From contig CM077116.1 in assembly GCA_039619475.1 (NCBI GenBank), positions 456,939,576 to 457,003,575 of the forward strand: DNA of 64,000 bases. The letters are read 5' to 3'. The notes below the pieces were generated by a model. It saw nothing but the letters and a program-made list of their open reading frames with translations. It was not told where the DNA came from and did not search any database. Position numbers and translations under genes: made by a program. Positions 60,501 through 64,000 of the stretch are shown piece after piece; within the stretch, counting starts at the first letter, position 1, and each line of letters opens with the position of its first letter. The DNA is from Icerya purchasi. Its lineage: Eukaryota > Arthropoda > Insecta > Hemiptera > Monophlebidae.

Positions 60501-63500
60501 GACTTAAAAAACAAAAAGCCAAATATTCGCCTGTGTTGCAGCACCTCTCCGCATGGCAGATGTCACGGTGAATCACCGCATGTTCATATATATATATATA
60601 TATAGAAAAAAAAAAATCGATGGAATAAATAAATGTATGTATTATTGCAAATTTGCACGGAGGAAATAACACGATTAAAACATAAATCCCGACTAAATTC
60701 GTTTCAAATTCTTTTCTTTTTTTTTTTTTTTTTTACTATAAAATCAAAAAAAACAACAAAAGAACGGTTACCCAAACGGCATGGCTCCGAAATTCATTAT
60801 ACATGGCGATACGGCGATGCGGACTAAAATATATCAAACTGTGACATACGGCGTTGCGCTGACTAGCCTAACACGAACGGTAACTCAACGACGATTATCG
60901 GCCACTATACGATCGGTAAGATGCCAGAAGATACCGCACATAATTAACGGTAAACTTAATTGATAGGGCTATTCTCATCACATATATGCTATAATGCGTA
61001 ATTCTTCTTCTCTCGCGGCTCACGCTGCCGACAGACTCCACCCTGCTGTCACAGACCGCATACATACCAGGCCACTTACACAACCCCTATCACTAAACGT
61101 GCCGTAAAATTCAATCGAAATCGGAAATTACAAAGTCGGCCGTGTAAACGTCCTGGCCATAGTCTCTACCGGCAATGAATAATGTATGATGGTTCCAAAA
61201 TATCGAAAATTAATAATTTCAACCAGAGAATAATTTCTAGCTCAATACCGAATCCGTGTCAATATATCTATCTGTCTATCTATAATATATTACTCGTATT
61301 GTTCATCATTTCTCTTTGATGTTTTTATAAAAAACGGATCACCCGATAAAATTACCAAGTTTAATAGTTTTAAGTTAATATTAATATCATACGTCCTTTG
61401 TGTTATTTTATATACATACTTGAATAACATGAGCAATGCCAGTAATTAACAGAAATATATTTATTTTAATACATTTGTGTTAATTACTGGTATCGTTCAT
61501 GTTGTTATTCAAGTAGTTTTATTTTCTAGTTATATTTTGCACTGTAAATTAAAAATTATTTACGTAATCGAAGTTATCTATTTCAGACATAATACCGAAT
61601 CAGGTGTCGCTGATGATGTTGCAGTATTACGCTAATCCATGTTTACATTTTTTAATTAATCCGGCAATAGTATTAGTCTTAATAATTTCACGAACTTGTT
61701 CAAACATAGGTAAAAATTATTATTTTAGAAACCTTTTTTTTCGTTTTTAAGAGTAAAATAATTTATTTTTTTGAACGCTTTACATATATTTCGTTGAAGT
61801 ACGCATAATAGGTTACGTGACTGTAGTGTTTGTGATGTAATGAACGAATAAAACTGCCTTACTTGACGCCAATTCTTGTCCACATGTTTATGTGCGGAAG
61901 GCGTAGTTTTTGGCAGAATGCGATTGAGCATTAGTGGGAACGTTATTATTATCGTTAACTTTTCACTGACTACCTGTTACGCTAACTTCCTCAAGTAAAC
62001 TTTGTTATATGAGACAGTAAAAATTATTGATACCAAAAATTACTTACAGTTCTATGCAAAACATTTATTCGGTAGGTAAGTTTATTAAAAAATAAATAAG
62101 TAAAATAAATTAAAAAATAACTAATATTTGTGTTACTGATTCTATTATTCGACATTGTTGCAACGAATTAAACTACAATTCTTGTTTTAATTATGTGTGC
62201 CATAGAAGTTGCTTTGTTTTCTTTTTCTTTTCTGTTATCGGTGAGTCAGGGTTAAGGATAAGTAGTAATCGGCCCTGCAATCGGAATTACATCAGCTTAG
62301 CTGCATGAGTGTAACTTTCTGGACCTACCCATCCAGCAGTTGATCTGTCAGAGATTGCTCAAAATTATTTTTGTTGCCGGAAAAAAGGTTCCACACGATA
62401 TCCTAAAAGAATTAGCGTGGATATGCACATGTAGATTAAAAAGACTTTCATACAGTAAATCTTGGTATATGTTCAAATTTTTACAGGTAATATAAATTAT
62501 CCATACCGTAGATGTTGATAATTTTACATTTGCTTCGATTTCTTTTTTACAAAAGTTATATAAAAGTATCAATAGAAATTATGAAACGAATGGAAAAAGA
62601 AAAACTGTAAACATTAGTGTATATTATAAATAGAAATTTACAAGCTGTTTTAAAGAGAGCATTGTGTTCAGCTTCAGGCATAATCAGGCATCCTGTCCAC
62701 TGGCAGATTTCTTTAAAGAATAATAAAATTTATACTATATTATACAAATCTACGTATTAAATGTCGTAGATGTAATCTATTTAGCCTATGTACATTAATT
62801 GATCTACTAAGCTGTTCTTAGGAGAGATGGGTTAAATGATTTTCTAATATCGTGACTTAGTTTGAGCGTGAACTTTACGCAAACTGTTCAAAAATTCGTT
62901 ACGAACGATACGCTTAGTTGTAATTTCGACTTATATTTTTCTGTAATATTGAAGTTCGATTTCGACAGCAAGAAACTGTGTAACCAAATGCTATAATCAT
63001 AAGTTTACTTTATTGTACTTTTATGTATTAGGGTCTTGAATTCAGAAGATAATCGCAGCCCCGACGACTAGTCAGCTAATTTTTAGTTTTGATAATGTCG
63101 TTTTGTCGCTGATATATACCATTCAATTCAGACTTCTGCCTCTGTGGATACCAAGATATGTATCTGTATTGTGTTTAGATAATACTTTTTCGGTTCAGGA
63201 AATTCTGGCGACATTGCCATAATTCCTTCGTTTAAATGTAAATGGATTTTTATTCGCTTGTTTTTTCGACGAATCTTATATCTGTAAAGAAGCTTATCCG
63301 TAAGTATTGGAGGACGATAATGCGATAGAGCGGCGTTGTCGATGGCATTTTTACGTGATATTGTGTACTGGACAACTGGTAGTTTGCGTCTGCAAAAATT
63401 ATGTACAAAACGAGGTCACGCATAGAACGTCACATAATAAATAGTCAATTTATATATATTTCTTCAGTTTTACTTATTATGTGTGTAAAAGGCTTTTTAA

Positions 63501-63605
63501 GTTTGGTGTTTTTGTTTCTTAACAGATGAATTGTACGATTTATATCGGCTTCTCAGAACTATTTGGACTGATGAATTTGTCTTTAATAAATCAAATGATC
63601 GAAAG
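29182..63605 (+). CDS. GNPAT: GNPAT, dihydroxyacetone-phosphate acyltransferase (10 exons, 3' end outside window)
   Basis: The family enzyme transfers an acyl chain from acyl-CoA to dihydroxyacetone phosphate, the first step of ether-lipid (plasmalogen) synthesis, on the inner face of the peroxisomal membrane. Ten exons read in one frame for 492 codons, and each junction has GT-AG borders and matching phase. The four acyltransferase blocks are visible: HRSYAD (H132 and D137, the catalytic H-x4-D), GALFMRR (175-181), EGTRSR (213-218) and VPISISYD (248-255). The order and spacing match vertebrate GNPAT (about 680 residues), so roughly 190 C-terminal residues, including the expected peroxisomal targeting signal, lie beyond 64000. 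The start ATG is fixed by an in-frame TAG four codons upstream (29170-29172) and has A at -3 and G at +4. Intron 1 is 103 bp; the others are about 1.8-6.4 kb and full of transposons. No frame break or lost catalytic residue is seen, so the gene looks functional. The glycerol-3-phosphate acyltransferase GPAM is a relative, but the sequence through exons 7-10 follows GNPAT. Confidence 0.93.
29456..29632 (+). CDS. GNPAT: GNPAT exon 2 (codons 58-116)
   Basis: The exon lies between acceptor ctaaatag and donor gtaagaat, phase 0 at both ends. It encodes the helical segment before the acyltransferase domain, including [17 protein letters not shown], which resembles the vertebrate segment just upstream of the catalytic histidine. 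Confidence 0.88.
29867..29890. repeat. (TA)n microsatellite
   Basis: Twelve TA units directly left of the long-TIR element. Confidence 0.95.
29898..30481. mobile_element. Long-TIR (fold-back type) element in GNPAT intron 2
   Basis: The 584-bp element starts GTTACGGTAAATGTG and ends with the inverse. The left arm (29898-30045) and right arm (30315-30481) pair over about 150 bp; the right arm carries an extra ~20-25 bp. The arms contain short internal palindromes of the form GGTGATTCTATATATTCACC. The unpaired middle is about 270 bp and has no convincing ORF. Both sides are (TA)n or (CATA)n microsatellite, so a TA or short TSD cannot be resolved. The superfamily is unknown. Confidence 0.75.
30482..30558. 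repeat. (CATA)n/(TA)n/(TATG)n microsatellite
   Basis: A palindromic-looking microsatellite of about 77 bp on the right side of the long-TIR element. Confidence 0.95.
30559..32226. other. GNPAT intron 2, right part
   Basis: AT-rich intron sequence. No gene or element is recognised. Confidence 0.5.
32227..32356 (+). CDS. GNPAT: GNPAT exon 3 (catalytic H-x4-D block)
   Basis: This exon encodes PTHRSYADF, the motif I block of the glycerol-phosphate acyltransferase superfamily (H132, D137), followed by a segment ending in VVAGM. The acceptor is taattag and the donor is gtacgtat. It ends in phase 1, so the next codon (D160) is split with exon 4. Confidence 0.95.
33374..34032. mobile_element. Fold-back element, ~310-bp arms, in GNPAT intron 3
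   Basis: The left arm (about 33374-33684) and right arm (about 33719-34032) are reverse complements, roughly 90% identical by eye, around a ~34-nt loop. The outer ends read CTCAACAAAAACAAAATATTG and its inverse. Matching blocks include TACAATTAGCCATTTTATCAG, TTAGATCCCTATTA and AATTTATTTAGATATTATTT. There is no ORF, and no obvious target duplication at the symmetry limits. It may be a snap-back MITE or a local inverted duplication. If transcribed with the intron it would form a long hairpin. Confidence 0.85.
34182..34295. repeat. Dispersed repeat copy B
   Basis: Second copy of the 269-382 repeat, directly left of the + strand I-like LINE fragment that becomes recognisable at about 34300. Confidence 0.7.
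34300..34544 (+). mobile_element. I-like LINE, + copy, left part (RT thumb)
   Basis: The + strand encodes [20 protein letters not shown] and [15 protein letters not shown], the end of the RT and thumb region. The frame stops at a 12-bp G run (34545-34556). The matching downstream part of the same + copy resumes at about 36000, so the intervening - strand copy appears to be inserted into it. Confidence 0.75.
34545..34556. repeat. Poly(G) tract at element junction
   Basis: Twelve consecutive G, unusual in this AT-rich window, between the + I-like fragment and the - strand copy. Confidence 0.95.
34590..35985 (-). mobile_element. I-like LINE copy, - strand, nested in a + copy
   Basis: On the - strand, 35985-35880 encodes [20 protein letters not shown] and [10 protein letters not shown]. 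35818-35000 is an open 272-codon stretch over the linker and RNase [10 protein letters not shown] (first Asp replaced by Asn), [13 protein letters not shown] (catalytic Glu replaced by Gly), [12 protein letters not shown] and GNERVDQLS. 34943-34743 is the C-terminal segment ([18 protein letters not shown] and [11 protein letters not shown]). RNase H lacks two catalytic residues, so it is inactive despite the open frame. No poly(T) is seen at its left end. Confidence 0.8.
36000..37215 (+). mobile_element. I-like LINE, + copy, right part (linker, RNase H, C-terminus)
   Basis: The + strand encodes [19 protein letters not shown] and [13 protein letters not shown], then [14 protein letters not shown], then RNase H debris: IYTDRSK at about 36450, [27 protein letters not shown] and [19 protein letters not shown]. 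The C-terminal [10 protein letters not shown] is near 37130-37160. Frame shifts are frequent. It continues the fragment at 34300-34544, with only about 12-15 codons missing. No poly(A) tail is visible at the right end. Confidence 0.78.
37216..38556. other. GNPAT intron 3, right end
   Basis: AT-rich intron sequence without a recognisable element. Confidence 0.5.
38557..38760 (+). CDS. GNPAT: GNPAT exon 4 (motif II and III blocks)
   Basis: The split codon completes as Asp and continues through GALFMRRSF (motif II) and [12 protein letters not shown] (motif III, phosphate-substrate binding in the family). The acceptor is ccgaatag and the donor gtgagtat; it ends in phase 1. This is the best-conserved exon in the window. 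Confidence 0.96.
38761..40494. other. GNPAT intron 4, left part
   Basis: AT-rich intron sequence with no recognisable gene or element. Confidence 0.5.
40495..40890. repeat. Two diverged direct repeats, period about 288 bp (GNPAT intron 4)
   Basis: A string of the form GAAAGTTTTAAAAAAAAATATTTTTTTTCC with GTGTAAT/GACA...GCTATTTG-like sequence at about 40510-40600 recurs at about 40795-40880 (AAATTTAAAAAAAAACTATTTTTTTCCC, GTGTGACACCG, then TTTCATTTTCGC). Similarity is patchy. Confidence 0.45.
40891..42689. other. GNPAT intron 4, middle part
   Basis: AT-rich, with a (TTTTG)n run near 41386-41404. No gene is recognised. Confidence 0.5.
42690..43208 (+). mobile_element. I-like LINE 3' end with poly(A) (GNPAT intron 4)
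   Basis: The + strand has an open 150-codon frame (42692-43144) covering only the C-terminal region: [37 protein letters not shown] and [12 protein letters not shown], aligned with the same region at 8362-8865 and 17860-18440. It ends in a poly(A) at about 43186-43208. It is strongly 5'-truncated, in the same direction as GNPAT. Confidence 0.8.
43900..44830 (-). pseudogene. RTE-like LINE reverse transcriptase remnant (GNPAT intron 4)
   Basis: On the - strand, 44830-44690 encodes a basic linker ([17 protein letters not shown]). 44390-44080 encodes pieces matching the RT N-terminal region: [20 protein letters not shown], where active elements have PGEDGI..ELIK...., then [18 protein letters not shown] and LLNKTGF. 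No YADD box is found. The element is old and heavily mutated. Confidence 0.45.
45195..45346 (+). CDS. GNPAT: GNPAT exon 5 (motif IV block)
   Basis: The acceptor is aatgcag and the donor gtatatat. It encodes [16 protein letters not shown] (motif IV) and the conserved [10 protein letters not shown] segment. It starts in phase 1 and ends in phase 0, consistent with exons 4 and 6. Confidence 0.95.
45347..46391. other. GNPAT intron 5, left part
   Basis: AT-rich intron with no recognisable element. Confidence 0.5.
46392..46445. repeat. (TA)n(TG)n microsatellite
   Basis: TA then TG/CG units directly visible over about 54 bp. Confidence 0.95.
46446..47149. repeat. Unclassified repeat region with dispersed motif (46874-46934)
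   Basis: A GC-richer block at 46465-46550 gives a 153-codon - strand frame with no recognised domain. The motif GGGGGTCGGGCTAAGAATGACG and flanks (46874-46934) recur at 60134-60196. Probably a fragment of an unclassified dispersed element. Confidence 0.4.
47469..49598 (-). CDS. LINE reverse transcriptase ORF, about 709 codons
   Basis: This is the RT-bearing part of the element's ORF2. Counting from 49598, the linker occupies about residues 1-220 ([18 protein letters not shown]) and RT about 225-480. Visible boxes are [16 protein letters not shown] (283-298), [14 protein letters not shown] (351-364, first catalytic Asp), [20 protein letters not shown] (410-429) and [11 protein letters not shown] (439-449, catalytic Asp pair). 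Then come a KKTKF-YLGLNLD thumb region and a C-terminal domain without RNase H. The 49598 codon is only GTG. The true frame extends upstream in phase through a TAA at 49611-49613 into the endonuclease, so the ORF is interrupted by this one stop and has no natural start of its own. Confidence 0.88.
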   Translation of the reverse strand: MKPPTFDVSFDKNLFHIKLLCTNIDFVYDTQYDIDAKFENFIRNITKIVDECKQIRKIKINTRKRTPWVTQEIVRLSNTKNNIYKKMKTFKGNETMISEYKEISKLIQELSRIVKKEYYSALLNGCEQNQKKYWAVVKKVLGGKNHRIREVIVNNNRLDADENEYDVACHFNNYFLSSVTDLLQNERFAAYHANRPHVLETFGFIDFLNEEIKNVIMSFPNKSSFGSDELSILLIKENVEFFVRPLTLLFNESVKVGIFPNILKLGIITPVYKGGDKCDMANYRPICILPTISKIFEKCIKMRIMGFLHSKKIFSTNQYGFLEGKGTDIALFKHVSYITENLEKGKSCLAVYFDLRKAFDVVDHKILLAKLYLCGFRGSIYNWFESYLNNRKYVTKINKLHSESITQIYGVPQGSTLGPVLFLIYINELCNLSISGKLFTYADDAAIVMSSRYSHILMQLANRNVDTLVNWFKANRLIVNLKKTKFILYSHKPQYTWDCEKICLNENSEIETVFEIKYLGLNLDCRLQWNKHTDYLAAKLRKLNYIFYYMNEFFNEYHLYMLYQSLYKPVLTYGLIHWGNTAKYHFSQIKFLNKRVIKLITKNKKTTFDYNLFNVSTLYKTELLLFMLNRKKEFNFQIKEGITRNCGNEIAALPKFMKFHSRIQALYIAPLIYNHLPLALKDDLKNFKKRRKCLLKFFHSNNLSEESYK
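49611..49900 (-). pseudogene. LINE endonuclease, C-terminal part, ending at an in-frame stop
   Basis: The - strand encodes [20 protein letters not shown] (GDFN box at 49851-49862), [19 protein letters not shown] and [15 protein letters not shown] (SDH catalytic box), then TAA at 49611-49613. It is in the same frame as the RT ORF that follows. The N-terminal half of the endonuclease is absent because the element is 5'-truncated. Confidence 0.85.
49936..50075 (+). CDS. GNPAT: GNPAT exon 6
   Basis: The exon begins after ttttgcag and ends before gtatttat, phase 0 to phase 2. It encodes the segment following the acyltransferase core ([17 protein letters not shown]). Recognisable sequence of an antisense LINE ends at about 49900, so little of the original intron remains upstream of this acceptor. 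Confidence 0.9.
50076..51261. other. GNPAT intron 6, left part
   Basis: AT-rich, then a moderately GC-rich block (50620-51260) with a 106-codon + frame at 50626-50946. The frame has no recognised domain and is not a GNPAT exon, because exons 6 and 7 join directly in phase. It may belong to an unclassified repeat. Confidence 0.4.
51262..51456 (+). mobile_element. I-like LINE fragment (ORF1/endonuclease junction), + copy
   Basis: About 195 bp homologous to the reverse complement of about 52050-52300. Shared anchors are ATCTAGAAGTTAAAYATTCTYT, ACAAGTCTTGGATATAC and TTTTACTTTAATCTGTTCTGAT. It encodes the start of an endonuclease ([15 protein letters not shown]). A ~30-bp internal deletion relative to the - copy is visible. 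Confidence 0.75.
51490..53245 (-). mobile_element. I-like LINE fragment with ORF1 zinc knuckle and endonuclease
   Basis: Read on the - strand: 53245-52680 is ORF1 debris ([20 protein letters not shown], then a CCHC knuckle of the form C-x2-C-x4-H-x4-C ending HIAKHC, in another frame). 52300-52100 begins the endonuclease ([18 protein letters not shown]). 51931-51700 is the endonuclease core ([20 protein letters not shown]). 51660-51590 is its end ([15 protein letters not shown]). RT is missing. Possible continuation of ORF1 lies beyond the mariner at 54500-54660. It is probably the 5' half of the family represented by the RNase H-bearing copies, but no overlap proves this. Confidence 0.7.
53246..53293. 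repeat. (ATT/ACT)n imperfect microsatellite, left of mariner
   Basis: CCTATTACTACTATTACTAT-type triplets. The same kind of array continues at 54251, so the mariner interrupted it. Confidence 0.8.
53296..54249 (+). mobile_element. Mariner element, internally deleted, 954 bp
   Basis: Terminal inverted repeats GGGTGTTTGAAAATTAAG..TATACA (53296-53319) and its inverse (54225-54249) match at all but two positions. TA dinucleotides flank both ends (53294-53295 and 54250-54251), as expected for Tc1/mariner insertion. Full-length mariners are about 1.3 kb, so about 350 bp are missing from the middle. Confidence 0.92.
53453..54153 (+). pseudogene. Mariner transposase pseudogene
   Basis: 53453-53865 is open and encodes the two N-terminal helix-turn-helix regions: [35 protein letters not shown] and DAQSGRPSD, ending at ARWVPRSLT. 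The frame then jumps to [29 protein letters not shown], a TGA, DYH, and ends [20 protein letters not shown]. The deletion removes the region of the first two catalytic aspartates of the DD34D triad, and the TGA falls next to the third. The protein cannot be catalytic. The surviving DNA-binding half could in principle bind the inverted repeats, but no expression evidence exists. Confidence 0.9.
54251..54480. repeat. (TTA/ATT/CTGTTA)n imperfect microsatellite, right of mariner
   Basis: About 230 bp of ATT-type triplets with CTG and ACT variants. It produces an artefactual open frame rich in Ile, Thr and Val on the + strand. On the - strand it would read as Asn/Ser-rich, consistent with lying inside the I-like ORF1. 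Confidence 0.85.
54661..55772. other. GNPAT intron 6, right end
   Basis: AT-rich intron sequence, no element recognised. Confidence 0.5.
55773..55945 (+). CDS. GNPAT: GNPAT exon 7
   Basis: The acceptor is aaatcgcag and the donor gtaataca, phase 2 to phase 1. The split codon at the start reads Arg. It encodes a helical stretch ([17 protein letters not shown]) matching the family position where vertebrates have a hydrophobic SPW-type segment. Confidence 0.9.
56620..57060 (-). pseudogene. LINE reverse transcriptase remnant, clade unassigned (GNPAT intron 7)
   Basis: On the - strand the string [18 protein letters not shown] fits the G(V/L)xQGxxLSxxLFNI box, and [12 protein letters not shown] fits the YADD box (reads YTDD). 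[14 protein letters not shown] segment lies upstream. Stops and frame changes are numerous. Confidence 0.55.
57061..59046. other. GNPAT intron 7, right part
   Basis: AT-rich intron sequence, no element recognised. Confidence 0.5.
59047..59172 (+). CDS. GNPAT: GNPAT exon 8
   Basis: The acceptor is aattttag and the donor gtatttct. It is phase 1 at both ends and the split first codon reads Asp. It encodes an acidic linker ([10 protein letters not shown]) and a helix. Conservation is moderate; the assignment rests mainly on frame and order. Confidence 0.85.
59173..59927. other. GNPAT intron 8, left part
   Basis: AT-rich intron sequence with homopolymer runs (T-run near 59549-59564). Confidence 0.5.
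59928..59944. repeat. (TA)n microsatellite
   Basis: Eight TA units. Confidence 0.9.
60134..60196. repeat. Second copy of the GGCTAAGAATNACGT repeat
   Basis: Same orientation as 46874-46934: GGGGAGTGGCCTAAGAATTACG followed by TTAATATATAT, preceded in both by an ATGTA(T)AAC string. Confidence 0.5.
60586..60604. repeat. (TA)n microsatellite
   Basis: Nine TA units followed by an A-run. Confidence 0.9.
60947..61105. mobile_element. Candidate 159-bp mini-element with inverted ends
   Basis: The left end ACGGTAAACTTAATTGATAGGG and the inverse of the right end, ACGGCACGTTTAGTGATAGGGG, match at most positions. It sits in a GC-richer block of intron 8 (about 60770-61200). No target duplication is clear. 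Confidence 0.4.
61418..61514. repeat. Stem-loop, ~33-bp arms, 28-nt loop (GNPAT intron 8)
   Basis: ACTTGAATAAC..ATGAGCAATG then CCAGTAATTAAC (61418-61450) pairs with 61479-61514 with a 3-nt bulge and few mismatches. It ends 72 bp before exon 9. It could be a miRNA-like precursor or a MITE remnant. Confidence 0.65.
61587..61709 (+). CDS. GNPAT: GNPAT exon 9
   Basis: The acceptor is atttcag and the donor gtaaaaat, phase 1 at both ends. It encodes [21 protein letters not shown], similar to the vertebrate segment with a conserved YRNQLL-like core, followed by a hydrophobic stretch that may associate with the membrane. Confidence 0.88.
61710..63525. other. GNPAT intron 9
   Basis: AT-rich intron sequence, no element recognised. 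Confidence 0.5.
63526..63605 (+). CDS. GNPAT: GNPAT exon 10 (last exon in window)
   Basis: The acceptor is cttaacag and the donor gtatttag, phase 1 to phase 0. It encodes [16 protein letters not shown], which corresponds to the conserved FLRDVFADEFIF segment of vertebrate GNPAT. Further exons must lie to the right of 64000. Confidence 0.9.
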
Positions 63606-64000
63606 GTATTTAGTACTATTAAATTTTTTGGTTTGTTTGTGTTATTAAACGATCAGGATATTACTCCGGTTAACTGACAGTAAAGTAAAAGTTTAAAAAT
63701 TTTGATAAGAAGGATAAATAGAAAATTTATGTTAATAGAACATAATATTAAGGTTTATTTTTTACTATTAATTGTGGTGTAATGTTATGTAATGGTTCAA
63801 AAATAAAATTAGTAATGTAATGAAAAAAAATTGCTCTGTAAATTTGTTTGAAATCTTTTTTTGTTCCAGCTATATGAGTAGTTCAAATTTACTTGTTTGG
63901 AACTTTTAATCGCAAGTAAAATAATAAAGATTTGTGACTAAATAATTTAATGCTAGGCTAAAAAAATTAAACATTTAGTTTCGTACAAATTTACATAAGT
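63606..64000. other. GNPAT intron 10 (partial)
   Basis: Begins with donor gtatttag; no further exon is visible before the window ends. Confidence 0.6.

Overview
The window reads as eukaryotic nuclear DNA, most likely from an insect or another arthropod. It is strongly AT-rich, has long repeat-filled introns with GT-AG borders, and carries non-LTR retrotransposons (I-like, Jockey, RTE, R1-like, CR1-like), a hAT element and a mariner. No bacterial operon, tRNA gene, rRNA gene or CRISPR array is visible. The species cannot be fixed from the sequence alone.

The only host gene I can support is on the + strand from 29182 to beyond the right edge. It is the peroxisomal ether-lipid enzyme dihydroxyacetone-phosphate acyltransferase (GNPAT). 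Ten coding exons (29182-29352, 29456-29632, 32227-32356, 38557-38760, 45195-45346, 49936-50075, 55773-55945, 59047-59172, 61587-61709, 63526-63605) join in one uninterrupted frame of 492 codons with matching splice phases. All four glycerol-phosphate acyltransferase motif blocks are present. The C-terminal part, about 190 residues by comparison with vertebrate GNPAT, lies outside the window. The short reading frames elsewhere are either transposon coding debris or chance frames.

Layout. 1-3077: no gene; a dispersed repeat, a microsatellite and a degenerate ~270-bp tandem array. 3078-6740: a complete but decayed hAT element with an 8-bp target-site duplication. 6741-13040: mostly unassigned AT-rich DNA with an I-like LINE 3' end and two tandem duplications. 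13040-22220: a LINE graveyard with an RTE copy (+), a Jockey fragment (-), an I-like copy (-) whose poly(A) abuts the Jockey, and an R1-like 3' end (+). 22220-29140: a tRNA-derived SINE candidate, older LINE scraps and a candidate MITE. 29144-64000: GNPAT, with introns loaded with a long-TIR element, a ~660-bp fold-back element, I-like copies nested in inverted orientation, a young CR1-like LINE with a nearly intact reverse transcriptase, and an internally deleted mariner.

I found no evidence for a new multi-gene system. The most interesting structures are the two hairpin-forming elements in GNPAT introns 2 and 3, the nested opposite-strand insertion of one I-like copy into another at a homologous position, and a young 5'-truncated LINE that stops about 30 bp before the 3' splice site of GNPAT exon 6.
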